DNA from: Tetranychus cinnabarinus
Lineage: Eukaryota > Arthropoda > Arachnida > Trombidiformes > Tetranychidae
DNA: 64,000 nt
Direction of reading: 5' to 3'
NCBI GenBank assembly: GCA_022266195.1
Contig: WHVY01000006.1
Span: forward strand, 2,604,001 to 2,668,000
Below the pieces are notes generated by a model, which saw nothing but the letters and a program-made list of their open reading frames with translations, did no database searches and had not been told where the DNA came from. Position numbers and translations under genes: made by a program. This document shows, one piece after another, positions 1 through 13,108 of the stretch (positions are counted from its first letter, which is position 1; every line of letters begins with the position of its first letter).

Positions 1-131
1 GCTCAAAGGTAATTTCATTTTTCAGTTTTTCATTATACCCAGAAGAATCAAAATTATCACAAATTATCTATATGCAAAAGAAAATTTATTAATATACAAG
101 TCGATTAATTTGCCTAAGCATGAGAACTTAC

Positions 132-1504
132 TTTAATCTTAGATCGACATTCATTTATGCTTCTGGAATTGACGGATAATTGTTGAATAAAAAAATCTGA
201 TGGATTATAATTTGATGGACACTTGTATCCAAGTTGAGAAAAGAAATCAAGAGCTTTGTCTGCCGTTCCAAGAAAAGCGACTCGACCCTCAGCCAGCAAC
301 ATTATTTGATCAAACATTTTGAATATTTCAGATGATGGTTGATGAATGGTACAAACAATGGTTCGTTGCTCATTAGCCAAAGATTTAAGAACAGATACAA
401 CAGTTTGAGCCATGAATGAATCGAGGCAAGAAGTTGGCTCATCGCAGAATAGTATTGCAGGATCGGTTAAAATCTATCATCCAATATTTAAAATAAATGA
501 GTTTAAATTTCATGAAAAAATTTATAAATCCAGGATCAATAAAAAGAATGATATTTACCGCAGTAGCAATTGACAATCTTTTAAGCTCACCGCCAGATAA
601 TCGTTGTCCGTTTGATCCACATTTAATCCGATTTCCAGCAACTTTCATTAACCCTAACTAGATAATCAAACGATTTGATGAAGTCAATCAAGAAAATGAG
701 AATAAAGTATCTAAGAGAGTTCCAAGAATTACTTACTTTTTCGAGGATTTGGTCAATTCTTTTGTTAATTTGACTAGAATTCATTGAAAATGTAGTCCGA
801 AGTTTGAGTTGGAATCGCAAGTGTTCTCGTACAGTAAGAACACCAAAGAATAAATCATCTTGTTGAACATACGATGAACATGAAGATAGCCTTTCGATGG
901 TAATTGGTTCATTGTTCAAAGAGACTTGTCCTTCAATGGCCAATTTATTCAAATTTTGACCAGTTAATACATTCAGTAAAGTGGTTTTTCCTGCTCCAGA
1001 AGCTCCAAGAATTGCCAACAGATTACCAGGTTTTGCTTGACCAGAAACTATCCAAACCAACATTGGACGAAAAAAACAAAAACACGATTAAATTAAAATT
1101 CTAGTGTTTCACTTTCACACTAATCTTTAACTTAACATACCTTTTTTAATAATGTGAACTGGCTCCTTTGGTTTACGAAAACAATCAGCTAGACTAGGCG
1201 ACAATTTGGAATGGACATTTAGATTATTCCAACTTAATGTAGTGGGTTTAAAATCAGCAGCACTTGAACTTTGCAGCACAGAGTTTAAATCTTTTAATGG
1301 AAATGAAACATTGTATTCTATTAAGAAAATAAATTATAATTATAACATGAAAACAAATACAACAAATGATTAAACAGTCTTCTATTATCTGACAAAGTAA
1401 AACGATACTTTACCATCTGGTGTTGACTCAATCCTATCTGATAAAAAGATCGGATTAGTAAAGAAATTATCCGATCCATTTTCCGATTTTCTTCTCGTTT
1501 CCAT
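132..1504 (-). CDS. ABCG half transporter, copy A (5' part only; cut by window start)
   Basis: This is the N-terminal ATP-binding half of a white-type ABCG transporter, a membrane half-transporter that works as a dimer. I read exons at 1414-1504, 1141-1317, 737-1047, 559-657 and 132-473, all with GT-AG borders. Together they give 340 codons in one frame from the ATG at 1502-1504. Visible motifs in order are Walker A GASGAGKTT, the Q-loop region YVQQDDLFFG, signature LSGGELKRLS, Walker B ILFCDEPTS and the switch histidine CTIHQPSSE. The exons for the membrane half would lie beyond position 1. The residue after the Walker B segment is unusual: TSCLDS instead of TSGLDS, shared only with copy D. 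Exon layout and phases match copies B-E. Whether the complete gene is functional cannot be judged here. Confidence 0.9.
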
Positions 1505-4500
1505 ATCACTGGACAGAATTGATTAATTAATTTGTAATTAAATTTTTTTTAAACTCTGAATTAAACAATCTTTAACGTAACTAAATGTTCGACTCTTTAC
1601 TGACTGATTTTATGCATAACGTTTCGACATGGCTAAATAATAGATACCTCAAGTAATGATACATAGATAAAGCTTTAGTGCAAATTATCAAGAAAATTCA
1701 TCATAATTATGATTCATAACAATCAACTGTATGCATAAGTTTGAGTACAAATTGGCAAATTGATTTTCCTTGCCAGTTTTGATAGAAATTCCTAAATTAC
1801 ATAATTTCCTAAATTCCTGTAAGATTTCTTTATACCATTTAAATCGTACGATCATTAAATTTTCATCCAAAAACATTGATAAAAACATCATCATGAATAA
1901 AGTTCAAGTTTTCCCAAGGTTTGTAATCAATGTACTCAAAATGTAAACAAAATATACACAGCATTGCATGATATTAATGAATATTAAGTCGGTTTCACCA
2001 ATCATTTAAGCTTTTCAAGATAAAAGAAGGAAAAGAAAGCAAAACTTGTCAAGATTGCGTTCAAATTTCAACAGAATTAGGTTTTTCCAGTCCTTTTCAT
2101 TTCAGTGAGATAGATTAGATTAGTCATTAGATTTAGGTTTGCTTTAGTCTATGATTTTTGAAAAACATTTGATTGAAAAAAGGTAATTTCTTCGATTTCA
2201 TTCTGTCTAATTTTGACCTGTCCCTTGTTGACCCAAGTCATTAAAAGATTGAAAAATTGCTTAAAAGCTCAGAGCCAAATAACCAGAGCTTAGACCAAAA
2301 GTATTGAAACATTGGTTTTTGCTAAAAAGACACAATTGTCAACCGGGTAAAAATAGGTTCCTTTCAAATTTAGGCTTCTGTTAGCTTGTAGTTATATAAA
2401 AACTGCATTCATTTGTGTGATTTAAAAGTTTCTCTGATCGACAGTTTTCGAGAGAATCGAGTTGAAAATTGAAACTTCGATTGCCTTTTGCACAGTTGTG
2501 TGACCAGATTTTTTCGTGTAACTTCATTTCTCTGATGTATCCTTTGCTTGTTAACCAGAAAATGCACTTATTTCGCGAAACAAAATTTTCTGTTTTCTTT
2601 AAAACGGATCAGTTCGATTTTTAGCTAAACCGACCTTACTCTGAGACTGTAAGAGTTAGAGTACTGTAATTTGTTACTTGTCCATAAAAATTGTTTGAAC
2701 AAAACATGGATCGAACACCTTTCTTCTTTAATCAACAGTTCTCTGATTTTGCTCTTTAACCTTAAAATTTCGAGCCTCATTATTTCAAGAGCGGCATCTC
2801 ATGAAGTCATCTTTTTTTCAGCATATAATAGATTTTATCATGGGCTACAATACATTGAAATAATAAATTATTCAAGATCGCACGAAAAAAGTTATAGTAT
2901 TTTTGTCAAATTTGAGATTTGATTTATAAAGTTAAATGTTTTTCACACACAAATCTTTTGTGTTAGAAGAATATTTATTATTAAATGAATTAAATCATAT
3001 TTTATTCGATATTCATGCGTATTATGTTTTAGTTCAAAATAAAATCTAGTGTTTGGACAAAGAATAACGCTTGTAGATGATGCCATTCTTGGAATATCGG
3101 AGTTCAAAGTTTTTAAAATAATGGCCAAAATCAAGAGATCTGTTGATAAAGTAAAAAAATTATTCAGTCCAAGATGTGTGCAAACAATTTTCATGAACTA
3201 ATAATAAGTTTCAGTTCTCTAACTCTCACTGTTCAAGAATACGATCGGTTGAACTAAAAATCGAACTTTGTCTGTTTTAAAGAAAACAGAAATATTACTT
3301 CTCAAAATAAGACCACTTTCTGATTGGTCATCAGAAGAAACATCGTAAAAATAAGTTTCATCCAAAAATTTGCTTCCATTTTTGAGCAGAAGGCAATCGA
3401 AGTTTCAAATTTGACCTCGATTTCCTCGCAAACTATCGATTAGAGAAACTTTTAAATCACACAAAAAGACTCAATTTTCATGTCCCTACAAAACCCACCA
3501 TGTCTCAACTCTTTACTCAAATGTTCGAGACTTTGACAGCCCTTTTTGCATTTGATTTGCCAGTTCAACCAGAAAATTGGTTTATTAACCAAGAAATGGG
3601 TTGAGATGAGTTTTGTTTGTTAGAAAAGTTGTTGCTCGTGCATTTAAAACACGAAAATCATGACCCAAATGCGCTAATTGAAAGTTTTGAAATTGAATTG
3701 AGTTATTAATGCGTAAAGGATTAAATTGGGGAAAGAATGGTGATTGTAAGTGATGTCGTTCTCGAAATAATGAGGCTCGAAATTTCTAGGTAAATGGCCA
3801 AGATCAAGAGAACTGTTGATAAAAGAAGAAAGATATTCGATTGATGATTTGTACAAACAATTTTTATTGACAAATAATAAGTTACAGCACTTTAACTCTT
3901 ATGGCCTTAGAATTTGGTCCATTTAACTAAAAATCGAATTGATCTGTTTTAAAGGAAACAGAAAATTTTATTTTACGAATCAAATACATTCTATGGTTAA
4001 CCAGCAAAAGATACATCAGTTAAATGAGTTTCATGAAGAAATCTACTCACACTACTGTACAATAAGCGATCGAAGTTTCAACTTAGACCTCGATTTTTTC
4101 GAAAATTATCGATCAAAGTGACTTTTAAATCACACGAATGGGCACAGTTTTCATGTCCCTAACAAACTGGCAGAAGTTTGAATTCAAAATGTTATCCATT
4201 TTTGACCATTTTTGTCAATTTGTACATAAGTGTGACAATTGTGTCTTTTCCAGTAACAATTTGAAACATTGAAAGTTATAATAGTTAAGTTGATGCATTT
4301 TTGATACGTAATTGTATAGATTATTAGATTTAGAAATGGCCTGAATCTTGAATGGCCTGGTGCAAGGTTTTTGACTTTAGAGACTTTTATTTCTAAGTTT
4401 TTACAATGTATGAAAGATTGAGATTATTCAGGACATTCCAAGAGCCCGGAAGGATAGAAAAGCACAGTGAAAATCGGATGCTTTGCATTGAAAAATCTTC

Positions 4501-5641
4501 GATGAAACGCGTTTTTTAACCCTCACACAAGTGTATACCTATTGCATTAGAAACTTTTATTACGACTTTAAAATTATTCCCTTTGCGTAAAAATATTAAT
4601 TTCGAAGTGTTTAAAGCCATTCAGAATAGTTTTTGCAGAAGAAAAGTAAAATACATGATGATAAATTATGTTTACAACAAGCTTTTGTTTTCATCACACC
4701 TCTAAAGTGCCATGAGCATGTTTCTTGGTGCAAGAATACTGGAAAATTCATTCTAATTTTAATTCCATAACACCAGAGTTTTGAGTGCATACAAAATTGA
4801 TAGCTCAGTATTACGGTTGCGTTATTATTCGATGATTTTTTGATACTTCCCTAGATTTCCATGAGCCTGTTTCTTAGTGCAAAAAAGCTGGGAAATTCAT
4901 TTTAATTTCATTGCATTTATCAGTATGGAGTTGGAGTGCTTTATGATTGTGAGCTATGATTTTCTTGCTGCTGTGGTTACAGATCAATCAAACTGATTTT
5001 CTGATCTCACTTTTGATGACACAACCAGAAAATTCAGTTATTTTTCTGTTTTTGTATCACAGATCACTTCGATTTTTGATTAAAGCTTTGATGACTTCAA
5101 GTGATGATTACAACTATTATAGTTCGTGTGATCACATTCGAGAGATGTTTAAGCTACAACTTGTTTTCAGAAGGATGAGGAGCATAAAATATCGAGCAAC
5201 TTTATTCACCCCTTGAACTTTTTACGACGTTTACTTCCTCTAAATGATGAAGTTTGAAAATCCTTTCAGCAAAATAATTTCCCAGTGGTCTGGATTCACT
5301 AGTCCGAAGTCCTTCATCCATTCAATCGGTAGTAGCGATTTCATTATCCTTTCAATCAATAAATAATGTAATTTTATTTGTTTGTTGCGAGTGAAAATGT
5401 CTTTATTATTCAATGTAAATACAGCATGAGAAGATCTGAGTTCTGATGAACATATAAATGATTAAAAAGTACAAATTTACAAAGAGTATTGAAAATGAAA
5501 AAACTTGATGCTTAAAGAAAAATGAATAATACTTTTTAAAGATTTGAAAAAGTATGGCCTACGCAAATGAAACATAATACAATTGTAGGACTGTCATGAG
5601 AACAAAAAGTGCAATCTAAATATACAGTAATAAACCATTGA
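1505..5641. repeat. Spacer between ABCG copies A and B, duplicated flank plus foldback repeat
   Basis: No convincing gene. Positions 1597-1750 match the 5' flank of copy B (8710-8860), so the flank was copied with the gene. Positions about 2340-4200 hold a partly deleted palindrome. One unit runs forward (about 2390-2900) and two run inverted (about 2940-3490 and 3560-4150). Each has a recognisable core in which GTTTAACTAAAAATCGAA is followed by TCTGTTTTAAAG, or its reverse complement. Positions 4170-4560 match 12190-12560 in the next spacer, and 4700-5130 match 9040-9380. Confidence 0.75.
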
Positions 5642-8558
5642 TTAGTGCCTTGATTTAGTTCGGGCAACAAGAGCAATATAAGCCAAGAGACGGAATATTA
5701 CGATGACAAAAATTAACATCCAATAGTCAAAATTTAAATTTGATTCTTTAAAGCCAACTGACTCTATTACTTGCTTCCCATTGACTAAACAACCTTGTCC
5801 AGTTGGAATGGTGCCGTTTGACACAGCAGCTAAAACTCCTGTTATTGAACTGGGAACGAACATCTCATAATTACAATCAATGTGAGTAACATCACGCCAT
5901 TGATTAACTGTTAAAATTTCATTTGCATAGTAAAACCAGGAGAAATATTTAAGCCAGTTGATCCAATGTGGGATTAAACTGCAAACAATTAAACATTATT
6001 AAGTATAAATTGAAATACAACATGTAAAACGATCAGAAAAAAGTGATTTACTTGTTATTCAAAAAGGTCCCACCAAGCAATATCAAAGGAGTCATTAACG
6101 GAGCTGAGTATTCGAGGGCAACTGTCGTTGAGGTAGATATTGTTGAGATGAAATAGCCAAAACCAGAAGCCGCGTTGACAACAAAAATACAGATTCCATT
6201 TCCAATCATGAAAACACTGAAATCATCATAAAATCCAACTGAATAATAACATATTGACCAAGTTATCGAAGGAAGAACAGTAAAATAAGGTAAATCTGAA
6301 ACCAATTTTGCCAGATAATAAACGCATATATGATACAATCCTGCAGCGTGTTCACGTAAAATAATCGGCGTTTCTATACAAAAGGTCTGAAAGATAAAAC
6401 TCAATAAGTTACTCCGATTTAATATTAAGATTCCCAAGAAATCATTACTTACCCCAGTCACAATGAAAATACTTGAGAGATTTGCTGCCATAATTAAGAG
6501 GAAAATCGCTCCATTTATATTCATTATGGCTTCTTGATTGTAGTCCTGATTCCAATAGACTAAACTAATCAAAAGTGCTGTGAACTAAAGGCATAAAAAA
6601 ATGAAGGTCGTTTATTGTGATGGTCTGTGATATGCAAATGGTACAGTATTAAAAATATACTAACAAATGTATTGACAACACGAGAAGTTGATAACAAAGG
6701 ATCCCTTAAATTGATTAATGACGATCTCCAAACTAGCTGTACAAATTGTGTTGCAATAGATGCAGGAGTTAGCCGGACGGATTTAGATACTTCAATGAAG
6801 TAATTAGTTTCCAGTCCAGTTTTTAAACTAACTTTGCTCCTCGAATTTCCATTGAATCCAGATGCTTCGAAACGATCACAAATCATCTGCAAATTGTGGA
6901 GTGAAGATATTAGAAATTGTGTCTTTTTCTCATCGATCAATTTTCTTACAATTGTTCTTGTTAGCTTACATTTATTTTGGACAAACACTGTTCTTTGTTT
7001 CCAGGAGCAATGGATAATTGTTGGATGAAAAAATCTGATGGATTATAATTTGATGGACAATTGAATCCAAGTTGCGAAAAAAAATCTAGAGCTTTGTCTG
7101 CAGTTCCTAGAAACGCGACTCGACCCTCAGCTAGCAACATTATTTGATCAAACATTTTGAATATTTCAGATGATGGTTGATGAATAGTACATACAATGGT
7201 TCGTTGCTCATTAGCCAAAGATTTAAGAACAGATACAACAGTTTGAGCCATAAATGAATCAAGTCCAGAGGTTGGTTCATCACAGAACAGTATTGCAGGA
7301 TCGGTTAAGACCTAGAAACGTATGAAATATATATTAAATTTGCAACCCAAATGAACTGGTAACTTGAGACGATAAAAGATATTTACTTCAGTAGCAATAG
7401 ATAACCTTTTAAGCTCTCCACCAGATAATCGCTCTCCGTTTGTTCCACATTTTATCCGATTTTCAGCGACTTTCATTAATCCTAACTAAATAATCGTAGA
7501 GTCAAGGGAAGCGAAAAATGTTAGAATAAAGAATACAAGAGATTTAAATCAATAGAATTACTTACCTTTTCGATGATTCGATCAACTCGTTCATTAATTT
7601 GACTAACATTCATAGAAACTGGAGTTCTAAGTTTAAGTTGGAATCGCAAGTGTTCTCGCACAGTGAGAACACCAAAGAATAGATCATCTTGTTGAACATA
7701 CGATGAACATGAAGACAACCTTTCGATAGTTATTGGTTCATTGTTCAAAGAGACTTGTCCTTCAATGGCCAATTTATTCAAATTTTGACCAGTTAATACA
7801 TTCAGTAAAGTGGTTTTTCCTGCACCAGAAGCTCCAAGAATGGCCAACAGATTACCAGGTTTTGCTTGACCACAAACTATTTAAACATTAAACGAAATAA
7901 ATATTGATTACAATTTTTATATAAGACATAAACCAATACATATTAAACATAATTTGATACAAATAAACAGTAAACTTATTGAATTCGCAATTAGCATTGA
8001 ATTTTTAATTTGTTTCCAAAACACATTTAAGACGAATGAACATACCTTTTTTAATAATATGAACTGGTTCCTTTGGTTTGTCAAAATAACCAGTAGATCT
8101 TTTGGAATGGACATCAAGATTATTCCAGCTTAATGTACTGGGTTGGAAGTTAGCAACACACGGGTTCAAGTCTTTCGAGGAAAATTTGTAGTTGATCTTG
8201 ATTGAGAAAGAAATTAAACTCTGTTACTCTCTTCAGGAAATTTTCATCGTCGCTGTCTATCGAGTTAAATTTTTCTGGTTTCAATTCACATGTTTGCTGA
8301 TAAAATAATAAATGAAACACAGGAATTGTTAGATAGCGACTCATTAAAAAATATTTCCTGAAGAGAGTAGGGGAGTTCAATGTGAAAACAAACATGATTA
8401 TGGCTCAACAATCTTCGATTATCTATTATAATCGAATGGAATACAATGGAACAAGAATTTACCATTTGATGTTGATTGAATTTCATTTGATCAATAGATA
8501 GGTTTAGTAAAGAAATGATCCGATCCTCTTCCAGGTTTGCCTTTTGTCGTTTCGCCAT
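5642..8558 (-). CDS. ABCG half transporter, copy B (9 exons, 674 aa)
   Basis: A complete white-like ABCG half transporter predicted in a cell membrane. Exons are 8463-8558, 8046-8196, 7566-7876, 7387-7485, 6970-7311, 6665-6886, 6453-6584, 6052-6386 and 5642-5978. They sum to 2025 nt with consistent phase. Walker A is near residues 97-105, signature LSGGE at 206-210, Walker B with DEPTSGLDS at 230-238, and the switch histidine near 263. The C-terminal half carries six hydrophobic stretches, the LREHAAGLY segment and a conserved extracellular GQGCLVNGK loop. A hydrophobic last helix and a basic tail close the protein. The first exon is read in a different frame from the other copies because of a 5-nt length difference after the ATG, so its N-terminal 30 or so residues are unrelated to theirs. 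Substrate is unknown; ABCG arrays in arthropods are usually linked to lipid, pigment or xenobiotic export. Confidence 0.9.
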
Positions 8559-11500
8559 CGATTGCTAATATTGTTGACTGTTGAGTTGAACTGAATAAAT
8601 GGTTGGATTCTAACTGAATTTATTGTAAAAACTCTAACGATTAAAGAATCATTTCATTAAAGTAACTGAAAAATTTAATTATTCTGTTGATCACTTCTTT
8701 TGTCGCTCTTTACTGAAGCATTTTATTCATAGCGTTTCAACATGTCTAAATAATAGATACCACAAGTAATGATAGATAAGGATTTAGTGCAAATTATCAA
8801 GAAAATTCATCATAATTATGATTCACAATTTGACGACTGTACTTATAAGTTTGAGTAAAAACGATAACTCAATTCGTAAAGTGCCATTCGATCCAAGCTG
8901 ATCTTTAACGCATTTCACTTCTGAATCTGTAATGTTTAACTCCCAATACTCTTGGACTAACACGCTATTGTAAACTTTAATTCAATGGTCAACTCAATTG
9001 TAATATTACTTTCCTAATAGCATTAAATATTAGCGTTTTTATTCAATGATTTTCTGAAATCTTTATCTCTAGATTTCCATGAGTATGTTTCTTAGTGCAA
9101 AAATATTGGAAAATTCATTCTAATTCTGAATGACGACAATTTTGTTGTATTTATCAGGGTTTTGAGTGCAATTACAAATTGATTGCCCATTAGACACGTT
9201 AATTATTATATGGAGTAGGAGTGCTTTTCGAGTTTTGATTTTCTTGCAGTTTTTAGGGCTAATGGTGCTTTCACTCAAACTGATTTTCTGATTTCACTTT
9301 TGGCCCAACCAAGTAATTCACTTATTTTTCTGTTTCTGTATAACAGATTACTTCGAATTTTGCTGAGATGGTCACAGCTAAAGCTGAAAATTATTTTTCA
9401 TCGACATTGGTGTCGTTTAAATTGGGCAAACAAATTTGAGCAAACCTCTTTACAGCAAATATTCAAACAAATTAGGTTTAAGCTAATTTTAGGTTTCAGT
9501 CTTAACCAGTTCAAGTAAATCTAAAGATTTCACTGATCGATAGTCTACGATAAAACAGAATTCAATTTTCGCCCTTTGATTGCTTTTTATTCAATTACGG
9601 AAAAAGGTTTTACATTAAAATAAATTTTCGGTTGTAAATGCAAAGACGCAACAAAGCATTGACAGAAATGGGCAGAAACGAGGACAGATTACTTTTTTTT
9701 AATTTAGATTCTGTCGGTTTGTAGTGACATAAAGACTGTATTCATTTGTTTGATTTAAAAGTTTCTCTGGTCGATAGTTTTTGAGGAAATCGAGGTCAAA
9801 GTTGAAACTTCGATTGCCTTTAGTACAGTTGTGTGAGCAAATTTTTTCATATAACTGCATTTCGCTGATGTAACTTTTGATGTTTAACCAGAAAATGGGC
9901 TTAGTTTGCTAGATAAAATTTTCTGTTTCCTTTAAAACAGATCAATTCGATTTTTAGTTAAACCGATCTTATTCAGAGATCATTAGAGTCAGAGAACTGA
10001 AACTTATTATTGACCCATGAAAATTGTTTGTACAAATCATGGATACAATATTTTTCTTATTTTATCAATAGTTCTCTTGATTTCGGCCATTGACCTAAAA
10101 ATTTTGAGCCTTATTATTTCAAGAACGGCATCACCTACAATCTTAATTCTTTCATCAATACAATCCTTTACTAATTAATAACTAAATTCACTGAAATAGC
10201 TTTCAATTAACGCATCTGGGTCATCATATTTGGGTTGTAGATGTACAAGCGTAAACTTATTCAACACAACAAACTCATCTCAACCCATTTCTTGGTAAAT
10301 AAAACAATTTTCTGGTTAAACTTTCAATTGAAATGCAAAGACTACTGCGTAAGGCTCGATCATTTGAGTAAAGAGTTGCAACTTGGTGGGTTTTGTAGAG
10401 TCATTAAAACTGCATCTATTGGTCTTATTAAATAATTAGTTTGTTTGATACTTTTCGAGATAATCGCGGTCAAACTTTAAACTTCGATCTCTTTTTGTAA
10501 GTTTGTGTGATCAGATTTTTTTATGAAACTCATTTCACTGCTTTTAACTTATGATGGTTAACCAGAAAATGTACTTAATTCGTGAATTGCAACCTTCTGT
10601 TTCTTTAAAACAGATCAAGTTCGATTTTTAGTCAAACCGGTTTTATTCTGGGACCATCAGTGTTAGAGAACTGAAACTTATTATTTGTCCATAAAAATGG
10701 TTTGTACACATAATAGATACAATACTTTTTTTATTTATCACCAGTTCTCTTTTTTTGGCAATTGTCCTTAAAACTTTGAACCTCAATATTTTTAGAATGG
10801 CATCATCTATAATCATCATTTATTCACCAAATAATAGATTTTATTGTTGGCTTCAATTTCTCGGAATATTAAATTATTCAAGATCCTAAAGGAAAAGCTA
10901 TAGCATTTTATTACTTATGTTATCAGATTGGAGACTTTCTTCATCAAGGTAAATGTTTTTCACAAACAAAATCTTGTGTGCTAGAAGAATATGCATTATT
11001 GAATGAAATTAGTGAGGTTTATTCGGTATTCAAAAAAAACTGTGTTTTAGTCCAAAGCAAAATCTACTATTTGGTGAAAGAAAGATGATTGTAGGTACTA
11101 CTATCATCGAACTATCGAGGTTCAAAGTTTTATGGCCAATGGCCAATATCAAGAGAACTGTTGTCGGATGGAAAAATATATTTGGTCCATGATGTGTACA
11201 GGCAATTTTTGTGTATCAAAAATAAGTTTCTGATTAATAACTCTTATGGTCTCAGAATACGATCGGTTTAACTTAAAAGCGAACTGATCTGTTTTGAAGG
11301 AGCCAGAAAATTTAATTACACGAAATAAACCACTTTTACGGTTAACCATCAAAAGTTACATGAGTTAAATTAGTTTGATGAAAAAATGTGGTCACACAAC
11401 TGTGCAAATGCCAATCGAAGTTTCAACTTTGACCTGAATTTTCTCGGGGACTGTCGGTCAGAGGAGTCTTTAAATCAGACAAATGAATGCAGTGTTTATG

Positions 11501-13108
11501 TCCCTACAATCCTATCAATTTTCGACTCTTTATTCAAATGTTCGAGTATTTTGCAGTACTTTTTGCATTTAAATTGCCAGTTAAACCAGAAAAGTGGTGT
11601 ATTTAGCAAGAAATGGGTTGAGATGCGTTTGTTGTGTCGAATAAGTTGTTTCTTGTCCATTTATAACCCAAATTTCATGACCCAAGTGCATTGATTGAAA
11701 GCTATTTCATTGCATTGCATTATTAACCATTAAAGAATCGAATTGGTGAAAGAAAGATGATTGAAGGTACTACCACTATCGAAATATCGAGGTTCAAAGT
11801 TTTATGGCCAATGGCCAATATCAAGAGAACTATTGATAAAAGAAGAAAAATATTGCATCCATGATTTTTACAAACCATTTTTATGGACAAATAATAAGTT
11901 TCAGTTCTCTAACTCTTATGGTCCCAGAATTTGGTCGGTTTAACTAAAAATCGAACTTGATCTGTTTTAAAGAAACAGAAGGTTTCAATTCACGAATTAA
12001 GTACATTTTCTGGTTAACCATCATAAGTTAAAAGCAGTGAAATGAGTTTCATAAAAAAATCTGATCACACAAACTTACAAAAAGAGATCGAAGTTTAAAG
12101 TTTGACCGCGAATAGCTCGAAAACTGTGGGTCAGAGAAGTCTATGAATCACACGTATGCACGCAGTTTTTGTGTCTCTACAAACTGACAGGAGCCTAAAT
12201 TGGAAGGAATATATTTTTACCCGTTTTCGCCCATTTGTGTCTATTTGTGCTTAAATGTGACAATTGAGTCTTTTCCAGCAACAATCTGAATTATTAAAGT
12301 CCTAATAGTTAAGTTGCTGCATTTTTGATACGCAATTCTATAGATTATTAGATTTAGAAATGGTCTGGATCTTAAACGATCTCCGCTCTTCATGTTTTCG
12401 ACTTTAGAGACTTTTATTTCTAAGCTTCTATGAAAGATTCAAATTATTCAGGACATTTAAAGGACAGAAAAGCACGGTGTTATGCATTGAAAAAGCTTCG
12501 ATTAAACGCGTTTTTTAATCCTCACAGAAGTGTATTTTTATTGCATTCGGAACTTAATTAGAAACTTTTATTCCGATCGACTCTAAATTATCCACTTTTA
12601 ATAAATTAAATATTCAATTCAGTGTTTAAAACCAAATGTTTGCGAAAGAAATTTGACAGAACAATTTGCGCATAAATGTGACAATTATTTTACTTCGTCT
12701 TTTTAGTAGCAACCTAATTTTGTTGGGCGTAACTTACAATCGACCGAAGGGGACCTTAGAATGACCGACAAGAAAGTGAACTTTATTTCATGGAATAAAT
12801 TTTCTAATTCTGTACAACAATTAACTTTGATTTTGTCCATGATTAAACCAAAAACGACATGCACTTAAATTAACCTAAACCGTAAATATCAACGATCTAA
12901 AAATTATTTCAATCTATCGGCAGTTCTCGTGATTTGAGCGAAATGCCTTTAAATTCTTAGCCCACTATATCTTAGATATTCCAAGATTTCATTTTGAAAC
13001 AAGTATAAAAATTACAATCTATAGTTATTTAAATCAACATAATAAATTTATTTGGTACCAATTTTAATTAAAGTAAAAAATACAAGAAAAAGGCATGCAA
13101 ATTGATCT
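8559..13108. repeat. Spacer between ABCG copies B and C with a 2.6-kb palindrome
   Basis: No convincing gene. It begins with the copy B 5' flank, shared with copy A. A module at about 9040-9380 is also present at 4700-5130. From about 9635 to 12290 there is a large imperfect palindrome centred near 10920. Each arm holds two copies of the same unit: forward copies start near 9720 and 10390, inverted copies end near 11510 and 12190. The stretch 12590-13050 shows nothing I can name. Short open frames inside are not coding in character. Confidence 0.75.
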
